A stretch of 64,000 nt of DNA from Micromonospora coriariae. Lineage in GTDB: Bacteria; Actinomycetota; Actinomycetes; Mycobacteriales; Micromonosporaceae. Positions within the stretch are counted from its first letter, which is position 1, and each line of letters starts with the position of its first letter. Positions 25,929-35,341 of this stretch are shown here, in pieces. The stretch is from the NCBI RefSeq assembly GCF_900091455.1, contig NZ_LT607412.1, positions 5,022,001-5,086,000 of the forward strand, read 5' to 3'. Under the pieces are notes generated by a model. It was given only the letters and a program-made list of their open reading frames with translations, ran no database searches and was not told the origin of the DNA. The translations under genes were made by a program, and so were the position numbers.

Positions 25929-28900
25929 TCAGCCGGCGCGGTACGCCCGGATGATCGTCTGCTCGATGCCGCTACCGCTGTCTGCGGTGGCCTTCACCCG
26001 CAGGGAGATCGCCTGTCCGCCCGTCAGGGCCGGCAGCGCGGCGTGGTAGCCGTCGCGGTCACCGTCGACCTTGGCCGGCTGCCAGGTGGCGCCGTCGTCG
26101 GTCGAGGTCCAGACCTGGAACGAGGTCACCCGCTGGGCTGGCGCCCCCTGGGCCTGCCGGACGGCGAATGTGGCCGGACCACCGGTGGGATGGTTCGCCG
26201 CGTCCAGTGGCAGGGAGTAGTCGACCGACAGGAGCGGCAGGGCACTGCGCGCCGTGCCGGCCGGCCCGGCCGACCGGAAGGTCCACGCGGTGTTGACGTG
26301 GGTCGAGAACGGCAGGATCCGGCTGGTGTCGACGTCGAAGGTGAGCCGGTAGTCCGCCGCCTTCGCCGGCACGCTGAAGTCGGTCCGGGCGGCGTTGCGC
26401 TCGTCGACGAGCTGGCCGTCCCGGTAGAGGGCCAGCGTCCGTGTGATGCCGACCGCGCCGGGCTGCAGGCAGTCGGCCCGCTGGTGTTCGTCGACGAGCA
26501 TGGCCAGGTCGACGTGCAGGTTGCCACTGGTCCGCCACGGCGCGCCGGCGCAGCTGTACACCCCACCGGCCGGGTCGTCGAACCAGTCGGAGCGCAGCGG
26601 CTGCCGCGCCCAGATCTTGGTCTGCCGGCTACCCGGCGCGTAGTTCCGGGGCGCCTCCTGGGCCGGGAGACCGCCGTAGGTCCCGGTGTCCTGCCAGAGG
26701 AACCCGGGCGAGACGTAGTCGGTACGCGTCGCCGGCAGGTCGTAGGTGGGGTTCTGGGTCAGGTAGAACCCGTCGGGGGTGTAGCCGGCGCGGCGCATCG
26801 AGGTCACCATCCCGGTCAGGTCCAGCTGGTTGAACCGCTGGTCGATCCGGGCGAGCCGGGCCTGCTCGGCGGCGGTGACCCGGTAGGTGGGGTCGGCCGG
26901 CACGCCCTTGGTGTACTCATGTGCCAGGTCGTAGTGGTATGGCGCGGCCGTGCCCGCCGGCGAGTCCAGCCCCCAGCCGCCGTACATCCGCAGCGACCCC
27001 ACGCCGGGCAGTGCCACCGGGCCGGATGCGACCGTGGCGGAGTCGCCCCACGCCGCGATGGCCTGCCACCAGGAGAGACCGTTTCCGGCCGTCTGCACGT
27101 ACAGGAAGTCGCTCGCGAGGGTCTGGGTGGGCTTGCCGGGCACGGTCGCGGTGAGCGGCTTGACCTGCGTCGGGTCGAGGATGACCGTCCGGGGGCTGTC
27201 GACGGCGAGGTCGCTGTTCCCGACGAATGCGCCCGTCTGCGCTCCGGTCTCGTCGTTGTACGTGGTGAACGCCGCGGTGACCTGGTAGCGGCCGGCCGGG
27301 ACCCGCAGCGTGGCCGACTTGCCGGGGGTGAGGAACGCCCCGCCGCCGTAGAGCAGCGGGTCGGCGAGGTTGGTGACCTCCACCCCGACGGCGCTGTACC
27401 CGTTCACCGGGGTGTCCGGTATGGGGCGGGTCTGGATCGTCAGGTCGTAGCTGCGCGGCTCCACGTAGAAGGCGACCGGCGTGGTCGCCACCAGCGCGTG
27501 GTTCGGCGTGCGGGCGGTGACCGTGGCGAGGTAGTACCCGGGCGAGCCGGCCAGCGCCGCGCGGTCGAGCCGCAGCGTCGCCGTGCCGGGCACGCCGCGC
27601 TTGAGCGTCACCCGGGTGGTCGACAGCTTCGCGGCCCGGCGGGGTGCGGTGGTCCCGTCGTGGTTGGCGACCGTGACCGCGAGGTTGAGCGGGACGGCGG
27701 CCGGGGTCTGGTCGCCGGTCCAGCTCAGCCGCACCTCGTGGGTGCCGGACTGGGGGTAGCTGAAGGTGCCGAGGTTGACCACCGGCTGGTCGCTCACCGG
27801 GCCGGTGAGTGCCCGTGCCGCGTTGAGCCGGCCGGCGCCGACGGTGTAAGGCTCGGCGTCGGGCAGTGGGTCGGCGGCGCCGACGAGCCCGGCCTTGAGC
27901 CGGTCCGCGGTCCAGTCGGGGTGCCGCTGGGCGAGCAGCGCGGCGGCACCCGCGGCGTGCGGGGCGGCCATGGAGGTGCCGGAGAGCGTGGTGTGGTGCT
28001 CGTCGAACGGCGTGCCGAGGGTGGTGCCGGCGGCACGGCCGGCGACGATGTCGACGCCGGGAGCGGCCAGCTCCGGCTTCGCCGCCCAGGTGTTGATCAG
28101 CGGTCCCCGGCTGGAGAAGTCGGCCCGCTCGTCGTCGGAGTCGACCGCGCCGACTGTCAGTGCGCGCCCGGCCGAGCCGGGGGACGCGATGGCGCCGCCG
28201 CTGTTGCCGGCGGCGATGACGAAGAGGGCGCCAGTCTGCTCGGTCAGGTTGTCGACGGCGACCGCCATCGGGTCGGTGCCGTCGTCCGGCATGGCGCCGC
28301 CCAGGCTCATGTTGACCACGTCGGCGCGGGAGGCGGCCCACTCCATGCCGGTGATGATGTCGGAGTCGGAACCGGAGCCGAAGTCGTCGAGGACCTTGCC
28401 GATGACCAGGCGCGCGTCGGGCGCGATGCCGCGACGCTGGCCGTGCGAGGCGGCCCCGGTGCCGGCGATGGTGGTCGCGACGTGGGTGCCGTGCCCGTTG
28501 TGGTCGACCGCGTCGCCGCCCGGGGTGACGAAGTCGGCGCGGTCGACGACCTGGCCGGCCAGGTCGGGGTGGCTGAAGTCGGCGCCGGTGTCGAGCACGG
28601 CCACCCGGGTGCCCTTGCCGGTGTAACCGGCCTGCCAGGCCTGCGGCGCGGAAACCTGACTGATGTTGTGGTCGAGTTGAGCGGGCTGCCCGCCGCCGTG
28701 GTTGCCGGCGGTGATCCCGGTCGCGTGCACCTTGCGGTCGAGCCATACCTTGCGCGCACCGGTGAGCAGGCTGGTGGTGGCTGCCCTGGCGTTGGCCGCG
28801 GACCTCTTCGGCACGGCCCCGGCGACCGCGCCGATGCTCGACAGTGGCCGGACGCCGGCGAGCGCCGTCGTCCGCTGGTTCTCGGCGGGCTGCACGATGA

Positions 28901-29300
28901 CCGGCAGCTCGGTGGTGCTCTCGTCGTCGTAGCCGTCCGCGATCAGCGTGGTCACGTCGAACAGGTCCGGGTCGAGCACGGTGCCGACCTGGGCCGCCAC
29001 CGTGGCCGGGATGACCTTCATGTGCCCGTCGGCACCGCAGCTGCGCCGGATCACACCGGCCGGGTCGACGGGCTGCACGCGGACCCGGGGGCAGCCGGAC
29101 CCGGTGGCCTCGACGGTCACCACGTCGCCGGTGAGCAGCGTGACGGTGTGCGTCTCACCGCTGCCGGCCGGGGCCGCGGTGGCGGGGTTCGGGGTGGTGA
29201 GGTCTGGGGTCGGGTTGGCCAGCGCCGGGGTTCCCGGCACCGCTTGCAGCGTCGCAACCACTGTGGTGGTCACCAACAGCCACCGAATTCGTCTGGGCAT
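25929..29300 (-). CDS. Secreted S8 (subtilisin-like) peptidase, large multidomain
   Basis: 1123 residues from ATG 29300 (GGGAGCGAG upstream); 240 further in-frame codons upstream are Arg/Gly-rich shadow. A signal peptide spans 1-28 (WLLVTTTVVATLQAVPGTPA, cut near ALA). A propeptide-like region follows (about 45-185, starting THTVTLLTGD). The catalytic triad is clear: Asp237 (VLDTGAD), His270 (NGHGTHVA), Ser443 (SGTSMAAPH), with oxyanion Asn366 (AAGN). After about residue 495, beta-rich domains fill the rest of the protein; these are thought to bind substrate or cell wall. It is the downstream of two paralogues in tandem and probably degrades extracellular protein. Confidence 0.92.
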   Translation of the reverse strand: MPRRIRWLLVTTTVVATLQAVPGTPALANPTPDLTTPNPATAAPAGSGETHTVTLLTGDVVTVEATGSGCPRVRVQPVDPAGVIRRSCGADGHMKVIPATVAAQVGTVLDPDLFDVTTLIADGYDDESTTELPVIVQPAENQRTTALAGVRPLSSIGAVAGAVPKRSAANARAATTSLLTGARKVWLDRKVHATGITAGNHGGGQPAQLDHNISQVSAPQAWQAGYTGKGTRVAVLDTGADFSHPDLAGQVVDRADFVTPGGDAVDHNGHGTHVATTIAGTGAASHGQRRGIAPDARLVIGKVLDDFGSGSDSDIITGMEWAASRADVVNMSLGGAMPDDGTDPMAVAVDNLTEQTGALFVIAAGNSGGAIASPGSAGRALTVGAVDSDDERADFSSRGPLINTWAAKPELAAPGVDIVAGRAAGTTLGTPFDEHHTTLSGTSMAAPHAAGAAALLAQRHPDWTADRLKAGLVGAADPLPDAEPYTVGAGRLNAARALTGPVSDQPVVNLGTFSYPQSGTHEVRLSWTGDQTPAAVPLNLAVTVANHDGTTAPRRAAKLSTTRVTLKRGVPGTATLRLDRAALAGSPGYYLATVTARTPNHALVATTPVAFYVEPRSYDLTIQTRPIPDTPVNGYSAVGVEVTNLADPLLYGGGAFLTPGKSATLRVPAGRYQVTAAFTTYNDETGAQTGAFVGNSDLAVDSPRTVILDPTQVKPLTATVPGKPTQTLASDFLYVQTAGNGLSWWQAIAAWGDSATVASGPVALPGVGSLRMYGGWGLDSPAGTAAPYHYDLAHEYTKGVPADPTYRVTAAEQARLARIDQRFNQLDLTGMVTSMRRAGYTPDGFYLTQNPTYDLPATRTDYVSPGFLWQDTGTYGGLPAQEAPRNYAPGSRQTKIWARQPLRSDWFDDPAGGVYSCAGAPWRTSGNLHVDLAMLVDEHQRADCLQPGAVGITRTLALYRDGQLVDERNAARTDFSVPAKAADYRLTFDVDTSRILPFSTHVNTAWTFRSAGPAGTARSALPLLSVDYSLPLDAANHPTGGPATFAVRQAQGAPAQRVTSFQVWTSTDDGATWQPAKVDGDRDGYHAALPALTGGQAISLRVKATADSGSGIEQTIIRAYRAG

Positions 29301-29388
29301 CTCGCTCCCGGGGTTGGGGGGTCGGCCGCATCTGCCGCAGGCACGCACGTTCGGTGTGGCCGACCAATCTGGAAAGGATCGGAAAAGA

Positions 29389-29424
29389 CCGGGCCCGGGC
29401 GGCTGCACAGCCGCTCGGGCCCGG
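29389..29424 (-). terminator. Hairpin between the two S8 peptidase genes
   Basis: CCGGGCCCG...GCGGCT, GCAC loop, AGCCGC...CGGGCCCGG: a 15-bp stem with one mismatch, directly after the upstream peptidase (stop at 29435). It indicates that the two paralogues are at least partly separate transcription units. Confidence 0.65.
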
Positions 29425-29434
29425 CCTCGCTCGG

Positions 29435-32400
29435 TTACCGGGGCCGCGCCTCGTAGGCGCGGTGGACGGTCTGCGTGACCTGGTTGCCGTCCCGGTCCGC
29501 CAGCGTGACCCGCAGCGCGACGTGGGCCGCTGCGGGCGGGTTGGGGACCATCACCTTGCCCAGCGTCCCGTCCGGCCCAGCGGTGACTTTCAGCGACTTC
29601 CAGGTGCGGCCCTCGTCGAAGGACGCCTCCGCGCGAGTGACCCGGGTGGCCGGGATGCCGCCGGCGGGCTGGCCGCTGACGCCGATCAGCACCTTGGTGG
29701 GTGCCTTGCCGGCGGCCCGGTTGTACTCGTCGAGGCCGACGGCTGCCAGGCGGGGCACCATGAGTGGATTGGCCAGCCACTCCGTGGTGCCTGCCGTGGT
29801 GAACCGCCACTCGGCGTCGATCCGGCTGGACAGGGTGGAGAACGGCACCGACCGGGTGACGCTGGCCTGCAGGGTGTAGGTGGCTTTCTCCACGGGCAGC
29901 CCGTAGGCGTAGCCCCACTGGCCGGCCTGCCACTGCGCGACCTGCTGGCCCTCCCGCTTCAGCGTCAGGGTGCCGGACGCGGGGGTGTACGCGAAGTCGT
30001 GCGTCTCGGCGTCGACGAACCACGGGATGTCGGGGATCGACATGAAGCCGTCTCCGTTCAGCCCGGTGGTGCTGTCCAGCGTCGGCCCGAGGAGCGCGTT
30101 GTTCCAGGTCTCCCGGCCGGGTTCAGCCAGGCTGACGGTTCGGGCCGGTGCCGTGATCCAGTTGTCGCCGATGCGGATCTCGCTCTCGTACCGCCCCGGC
30201 GCCCGGTAGTCGATCACCTTTGACGGGAAGTCGACCGGCCCTTCGATGGTGAGCGTGGGAAGGCTGTCGTCGGTGATCATGCCGACGGCGGCGGATCCGC
30301 TGGAGGCGACGCCGGGAGCCTTGAAGTCCATGACGACCCGGGCGAGGTCCTCCCTGGCCACGGTGCGTACCGGGTCGGTGGGGATGCCGGCGCGGGTGTC
30401 GGCGATCCGGTAGTGGTAGGGGCTCGGCGACTGCTCGCTCGAACCCTTCTTGTCGAAGACCGCCCGGGCGCCATAGGTGACCGCCGGATCCTCGACCGGG
30501 AGCACGTAGCTCGCGCCCTGCACGCCGAAGGAGCCGCCGTGCGCCATCCGGGTACCGGCCACGTCGAGGGTCAGGTCCACGGACGTGACGACATGCTCGG
30601 CCGAGCGGTCGGAGACCTCGAGCCGGACCTGCCTGCCGCGGCGGGCGTCGACCCGTACCGGCAGGACGGCCGTATCGTCGGTGACCGTGACCGGCACGAT
30701 CCCGTAGGTGAAGGCGATGTCCTCCGGCCCGCCCGGGAACACCGTGGTCAGCAGGTAGTGCCGGCCGGTGGGAAGCATCCCCCGTGCCGTGCCCCCATTG
30801 ACCGTCAAGTACGTCACCGCGCCGGTGTCGCCGTTCACCGCGGCCACACTGCCCTCGGCGGGCGCGCCGAGCCGGTTGACCAGCTCCACCGACACGTCGT
30901 ACCGCGCGTCCTGGTGGTAGGTCAGCGCGGTCCGGGCCACCGGGGCGCCGTCGACAGTGGCGGTGAGGGCGCCGAGGTGGTACGCCTCTGCCTCGCCCTC
31001 GCTGCCGACGGTGAGCGTCACCGAGGCGTTGCCTCCGGCGGGCACCGTCAACCGCTGGGTGCTCAGCGTGACCAGCGCGGCCGGGATCGACGAGACGGCC
31101 AGGTCGAGGACGACCGGCTCGATCCCGGCGTTGCGGTAGCTGACCGTGCGGGTGACGCCCTCGCTGGGACGCGGCCAGGGCTGGTTGATGTTCAGACCAC
31201 CGGCGCTCGGCGTGACCTGAGCGGCGATCGCCCGCGCCACGTCGACACGGCCGGTCCCGTACCGGGGCGATGGCATGCTCTCCCAGCGGGGCTCGGAGGC
31301 GCTGCTCATCAGGCCGGCCTTCAGCTGCTCTCCGGTCCAGTCGGGATGCTGCTGGGCCAGGATCGCCGCCGCGCCGGTGACGTGCGGGGCGGCCATCGAC
31401 GTGCCGCTGTAAGTCCCGTAGCCCCCGCCGGGGACCGCTGCGACGATGCCCACTCCTGGCGCACTGATCTCCGGCTTCAGCGCGTTGTCGAGCATGCGTG
31501 GACCGCAGCTGGAGAAGTCGGCGATGAAGTCGGTCCGGTCGACCGCGGCCACGCTCAGCGCCGCGTCAGCGGTGCTGGGCGAGCCGACCGGGCGGGCGCC
31601 ATACCTGCAGCCGTTGTTGCCCGCCGAAATGACGAAGAGGGCTCCGGTCTGAGCCGACAGGTCGTTCACCGCGGCCTCGAGCGGGTCGATACCAGCGGAG
31701 TCGAGCCCGCCGAGGCTCATGTTGATGACCTTCGCATGCACTTCGTTGGCCGCCCAGTGCATCCCGGCGAGGATCGCCGACCAGGGGCAGCCTTCTTCGG
31801 AACAAACTTTGCCCTCGGCCAGCTTCGCGCCGGGCGCCACGCCCTTGCGCAGCCCGTTCGAGGCCACTCCGCTGCCCGCGATGGTCGAGGACACGTGGGT
31901 GCCGTGCCCGACGTGGTCGTCTACCGTGCCCTCGCCGACGAAGTCGGCGGACGCGACGACCACGTCCTTGAGGTCGGGGTGGTCGATGTCGTAGCCAGTG
32001 TCAAGAACGGCCACGGTGACACCGGTCCCGGTGAGCCCCGCCTGCCAGGCAGTCGGGGCGCCGATCTGGGGCACACTGCGCTCCAGCGAGACCTTCATCC
32101 TGCGGTCCAGCCAGAGCTTGCCGAGGCCACCGCGCAGACGCTGGGCAGCTTTCTCTCCACCGGTGACTGCACGCCACATGCGTCCGGTGTTGTTCGGGGG
32201 GACGCGCACCGCGTTCAGCCCGAGCCGGGGCAGGGCGAGAGTGGTCCGGGCACCGTCGGCGAGCACGCCCCGCACCCGGTTGGAGGGCCTGGCCGTGGTC
32301 GCCTTGGCGTACTGGGCGATCAGCGGCAGTTCGCCACCGTCGTCGGGCGCGCTGTCGATCAGCGCGCCCAGGTCGAACAGTTGGGGGTCCAGTTGGTCGG

Positions 32401-32740
32401 CGGAGAGCAGGTTCAGCGCGTCGGAGGGGATTACCGAGACGGCGCCGTCGCTGTCCGATCGGGTCAGGAACGTCACGTCCTGGCGGCCAGGGCCCGGGGT
32501 GACGCTGTACGAAATGATGCCCTTCGGTCCACGAGTGACGGCCACTGTATCGCCGGTGACAAGGGTGATCGTGTGGTGTTCGGCACGCTGCTGCGCGGGG
32601 CCGGGCACGGTGGCAGGTTGCGGCGAGGCGAGCGCCGGTGGCGGAGGCACGGCCGCCAGAGCCGCGAGCCCCACCATGAGGGCACCGGATACCGCCGTCA
32701 GGGCAGTACGACGGTGTGGCCGGGAAGGATGCACAGACAT
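29435..32740 (-). CDS. Secreted S8 (subtilisin-like) peptidase, large multidomain
   Basis: 1101 residues from ATG 32740 (GAAGAAGGGG upstream; an alternative ATG lies 5 codons earlier). Signal peptide about 1-38 (basic RPHRR, hydrophobic core, ending PALAS). Propeptide-like domain from HHTITLVTGD (56-65). Catalytic Asp247 (VLDTGYD), His279 (VGHGTHVS), Ser448 (SGTSMAAPH), oxyanion Asn in SAGNNG. A Cys pair (GKVCSEEGCPW, 310-320) and further Cys at 378 and 412 suggest disulfides not found in the downstream paralogue. A long beta-rich C-terminal half follows. It shares architecture with the neighbour, so the pair arose by duplication. The regulator at 32994 is divergent from it. Confidence 0.92.
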   Translation of the reverse strand: MSVHPSRPHRRTALTAVSGALMVGLAALAAVPPPPALASPQPATVPGPAQQRAEHHTITLVTGDTVAVTRGPKGIISYSVTPGPGRQDVTFLTRSDSDGAVSVIPSDALNLLSADQLDPQLFDLGALIDSAPDDGGELPLIAQYAKATTARPSNRVRGVLADGARTTLALPRLGLNAVRVPPNNTGRMWRAVTGGEKAAQRLRGGLGKLWLDRRMKVSLERSVPQIGAPTAWQAGLTGTGVTVAVLDTGYDIDHPDLKDVVVASADFVGEGTVDDHVGHGTHVSSTIAGSGVASNGLRKGVAPGAKLAEGKVCSEEGCPWSAILAGMHWAANEVHAKVINMSLGGLDSAGIDPLEAAVNDLSAQTGALFVISAGNNGCRYGARPVGSPSTADAALSVAAVDRTDFIADFSSCGPRMLDNALKPEISAPGVGIVAAVPGGGYGTYSGTSMAAPHVTGAAAILAQQHPDWTGEQLKAGLMSSASEPRWESMPSPRYGTGRVDVARAIAAQVTPSAGGLNINQPWPRPSEGVTRTVSYRNAGIEPVVLDLAVSSIPAALVTLSTQRLTVPAGGNASVTLTVGSEGEAEAYHLGALTATVDGAPVARTALTYHQDARYDVSVELVNRLGAPAEGSVAAVNGDTGAVTYLTVNGGTARGMLPTGRHYLLTTVFPGGPEDIAFTYGIVPVTVTDDTAVLPVRVDARRGRQVRLEVSDRSAEHVVTSVDLTLDVAGTRMAHGGSFGVQGASYVLPVEDPAVTYGARAVFDKKGSSEQSPSPYHYRIADTRAGIPTDPVRTVAREDLARVVMDFKAPGVASSGSAAVGMITDDSLPTLTIEGPVDFPSKVIDYRAPGRYESEIRIGDNWITAPARTVSLAEPGRETWNNALLGPTLDSTTGLNGDGFMSIPDIPWFVDAETHDFAYTPASGTLTLKREGQQVAQWQAGQWGYAYGLPVEKATYTLQASVTRSVPFSTLSSRIDAEWRFTTAGTTEWLANPLMVPRLAAVGLDEYNRAAGKAPTKVLIGVSGQPAGGIPATRVTRAEASFDEGRTWKSLKVTAGPDGTLGKVMVPNPPAAAHVALRVTLADRDGNQVTQTVHRAYEARPR

Positions 32741-32892
32741 GGACCCCTTCTTCAAATGGCCGCTCTTGACCCTGTAGCGACCTCACGACAGGGCCCTCCT
32801 CCCGACCGCGGTCTCCCGGATGATCGTGGAATCGAGCTCGGCCGAGTGTCACACTTGGCACCACCCGGGGCTAGATCACTCAGGGGCGCAGA

Positions 32893-32906
32893 TGAGTCGT
32901 GACTCA
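32893..32906. promoter_or_regulatory. Palindrome in the peptidase/regulator intergenic region
   Basis: TGAGTC-GT-GACTCA, a perfect 6-bp inverted repeat, 88 nt before the regulator start and 153 nt before the peptidase start. A nearly repeated ACTCAGG(G/T)GCGC flanks it on the left and right (32879 and 32901 on). A good candidate operator for the LuxR-like regulator. Confidence 0.4.
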
Positions 32907-32993
32907 GGTGCGCCACCGCCGATCACACGTCCCGGAACCGCCGGCCTCGCCACCGGTCCCGTCCCGCACCGCCGCTAGATGGGAGGCCCACGC

Positions 32994-33968
32994 ATGCTCG
33001 AGCCCGCCGGACTCACCACCGCCGAGGAGTCGGCTTACCTTGGGCTGCTGCGGCAGGGCAGCGCCACCGTGGATCAGCTGGCCAGACGCACCGGACGGCC
33101 CACCACGCAGATCAGCCGGGCGGTGGCCGGCCTGCACCGCAAAGGAATGGTGCACCGCACGCCACCGCCGCACGGCCTGGTCGTGCCGGTTCCGCCAGAC
33201 GAGGCGATCGAGCAGTTGATCCAACGCCAGCACGCCGAGCTGGACCGGGTCCGCGAGGCGGCGCACGCGCTGGCGGCCCAGACCCGCGACCGTACCGCCG
33301 GACGGCGTACCGGTGAACTCATCGAGATCGTCCAAGGGCAAGCAAGCGTGCAGCGTGCCTTCGACCGGGTACAGCGTGTCGCGAAGGCAACGATGCGGAT
33401 GCTGGTCGCGCCGCCGTACGCCGCGGCCGAGCAGGTCAACCGCGTACAGATGGAGCGCGGGCGGGAAATCACCTACCGCGTCGTCTACACCATCGACGCG
33501 CTCGCCGATCCGGCCACCCTGGCGGCGGCCGGGGAGCACGTCCGCAATGGCGAGATAGCGCGCCTCGCGCCGAGCGTGCCGACAAAGCTCGCCGTCGCAG
33601 ATCGCACGCTGGCCCTGCTCCCTCTGGTATTGACGGATGCGGCGCAGGATGCGGCGGTGCTCGTCCACCCGTGCGCGCTGCTCGACGCGCTCGTCGCACT
33701 CTTCGAGGGCGTGTGGTCGACAGCGAGTCCCTTGGGCCTGTCGGGCGCCGGTGAGGTTACCGCGCGGGGCGAGATCTCGCATGAGGACCGCAAGTTGCTG
33801 TCGCTGCTGGTTGCCGGGATGACCGACGAGACGGCGGGTGCGCGCCTCGGGATGAGCCGGCGCACCGTCGTTCGCCGGGTGCAGCACCTGATGGAGACGG
33901 CGGGGGCGCAGTCGCGCCTGCAGTTGGGCTGGCGTGCCCGGGAGCGTGGCTGGCTGCCCGAGGCGTGA
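32994..33968 (+). CDS. Transcriptional regulator: TrmB-like N-terminus, LuxR-like C-terminal HTH
   Basis: 324 residues from ATG 32994, eight bases after GGGAGG. The N-terminal winged helix (LTTAEESAYLGLLRQGSATV, then LARRTGRPTTQISRAVAGLH) is TrmB-like; the middle (about 130-240) resembles the PLD-like effector region of such regulators; the C-terminal HTH (about 262-320, LLSLLVAGMTDETAGARLGM, RRTVVRRVQHLM) is LuxR-type. This combination is frequent in Micromonosporaceae and Streptomyces next to secreted-enzyme genes. Being divergent from the S8 peptidase, it is the likely local regulator; activation or repression cannot be told. Confidence 0.85.
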   Translation: MLEPAGLTTAEESAYLGLLRQGSATVDQLARRTGRPTTQISRAVAGLHRKGMVHRTPPPHGLVVPVPPDEAIEQLIQRQHAELDRVREAAHALAAQTRDRTAGRRTGELIEIVQGQASVQRAFDRVQRVAKATMRMLVAPPYAAAEQVNRVQMERGREITYRVVYTIDALADPATLAAAGEHVRNGEIARLAPSVPTKLAVADRTLALLPLVLTDAAQDAAVLVHPCALLDALVALFEGVWSTASPLGLSGAGEVTARGEISHEDRKLLSLLVAGMTDETAGARLGMSRRTVVRRVQHLMETAGAQSRLQLGWRARERGWLPEA

Positions 33969-34176
33969 GTGTCGTGCGGTGACTCCGCCGTCCGGCTGTT
34001 GGACTCCAGTAGCCGGCGTCCAGCGGCTGCGCGTACAGGCCCGTCCGTAGTTTCCAGACCAAAAACAACGCTAAGTAGTTGATCTAGGCCCTTACCTGGG
34101 GTGGCTGCCTCAAGATGGCGGATTGCCGGGCGGTCACTTCGCTGTTTCCCGTGATCCCGGTACGTGGGATGCGAGA

Positions 34177-34478
34177 TCAGCGCCGGTGCCGCCGGTGGTG
34201 CCTGTCGTTCTCGGCGGTGATGCGGGCGGAGGTCTCCTCGCCGTGCCGCACGTAGACGCCAAGCGTGGCCAGGTGCCGGTGGCGGGACTGGGCCTGTAGT
34301 TCGGCGGCGCTGCGGCCCTTGGCGGCCAGATGGGTCAGCCCGGAGTGGCGCAGCGGGTGCAGGGCGTACACGGTGCCGTGCGGTCGTGGAGCTTGGATGC
34401 CTGTCTGAACAGGTACTCCGCGCGCGGGTAGGACAGCCGACCGCGGCCGGTGTCGGGGCAGATGTCGCCCAGGGCCGG
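34177..34478 (-). pseudogene. Tyrosine recombinase, C-terminal fragment, frameshifted
   Basis: The first frame reads GDICPDTGRGRLSYPRAEYL and FRQASKLHDR, then goes out of phase. The adjacent frame gives YALHPLRHSGLTHLAAKG (His-x-Leu-Arg motif), RSRHRHLATLGVYVRHGEE-like sequence with the Tyr position in GVYVR, and a basic tail to the stop at 34177. One lost base near 34378 explains the break. Only the last ~100 residues of a recombinase remain. Confidence 0.65.
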
Positions 34479-34619
34479 CGCGCGTTCGGTCTGCTGCTCG
34501 TGGTGGCGGCGCCGCAGTGCTCCCTCGCCGGCGTACGCGAGGGAGCGGCGCAGGGCGTGCACGTTCTCACCCTTGTTCAGCTGCCGGGCGATGCGCCGCC
34601 GGTACGTCCCGTCGGCCAT
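34479..34619 (-). pseudogene. Tn3-family transposase fragment
   Basis: GTYRRRIARQLNKGENVHAL, RRSLAYAGEGALRRRHHEQQ and TERA match the conserved C-terminal block of Tn3 transposases (RRRINRQLNKGESLHALRR...YANEG..R.RH.E.QT). It is fused in frame to the recombinase tail at about 34478 and cut on the other side at the drmC junction. No Tn3 terminal repeat was found nearby. Confidence 0.65.
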
Positions 34620-35341
34620 GGTCGGCGGTCCTCCGCTGCGCCGAGGGCCCCACTGCGGCCGTAGAGGCCGCACTCATCGATGCTCGGCCCGGCTTCACTC
34701 TGGCCACCAAAGCTCGAACACTCATCAACGCCTGGGCCGCCCAAGATCGGCAATTGCCCGGCCGGGCGGTCGCCCTCGCATTGCGCAGCGGGAGCAACGT
34801 CTACCAAGCCGCCACACGGCGGCGAACCGAGCTGGTGATCAGCGGGCCCACCAGCCCGACCGTCTCCGTCCGCCTAACCAGTTCCGTGGTGATTGAGGTC
34901 GTTCGCACCGCTCGGGAATCCCTGCTCATCGTCAGTTTCGCCGCGTACGGCGTAGCTGAAGTCGTCGCCGAGCTGGCCGCAGCTGCCAACCGAGGCGTCC
35001 GCATCAACCTCGTCCTGGAAGGCACCGCCGACGACGGCGGCGCCCTCCGCGGCTCTGTCGGCGCCTCCGCCGCCTTCGCTGAGTTACACAACCAGGCGAA
35101 CTTCTGGCACTGGCCGGCGCGCTACCGGACTGCCGCAGGTGCATCCCGCGCGGCGCTCCACGCCAAGATCATCGCAGCCGATACCTCGACTGCGTTGATC
35201 AGCAGCGCCAACCTGACCGACCGTGCACTGTCGACGAAGCTTGAAGTTGGGGTCGTCCTGCACGACCCGACCATCGTAGACCGCCTCGTGCAGCATTTCA
35301 CCGCCCTGATGAGTCGAGGCGTACCGGAACGGGTGCCGTAA
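34517..35341 (+). CDS. drmC: DISARM-type phospholipase D-like protein DrmC, 5'-truncated
   Basis: Homology starts at about 34652 (TAAVEAALIDARPGFTLATK) and continues to the stop. It shows VVRTARESLLIVSFAAYGV (written here as the typical DrmC segment), RGVRINLVLEG and the single HKD motif HAKIIAADTSTALISSANLT near the C-terminus. DrmC is the accessory PLD-like member of DISARM anti-phage systems. The first ~45 codons of this frame are antisense to Tn3/recombinase debris and not DrmC-like, so the native N-terminus is lost. No drmA, drmB, drmE or methylase gene is present in the window. Whether the truncated protein is made is unclear, as there is no good ribosome site. Confidence 0.65.
   Translation: MLPRRRTRGSGAGRARSHPCSAAGRCAAGTSRRPWSAVLRCAEGPTAAVEAALIDARPGFTLATKARTLINAWAAQDRQLPGRAVALALRSGSNVYQAATRRRTELVISGPTSPTVSVRLTSSVVIEVVRTARESLLIVSFAAYGVAEVVAELAAAANRGVRINLVLEGTADDGGALRGSVGASAAFAELHNQANFWHWPARYRTAAGASRAALHAKIIAADTSTALISSANLTDRALSTKLEVGVVLHDPTIVDRLVQHFTALMSRGVPERVP

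Noticed and set aside
26043..29456. 1137-residue plus-strand ORF over the S8 peptidase gene
   Set aside because: Antisense shadow of the peptidase; repetitive Gly/Arg/Val composition and no ribosome site.
30413..32902. 829-residue plus-strand ORF over the second S8 peptidase gene
   Set aside because: Antisense shadow with no family features.
34679..35091. Possible minus-strand gene opposite drmC
   Set aside because: Frames are Ala/Arg-rich and antisense to a recognisable PLD-type protein.
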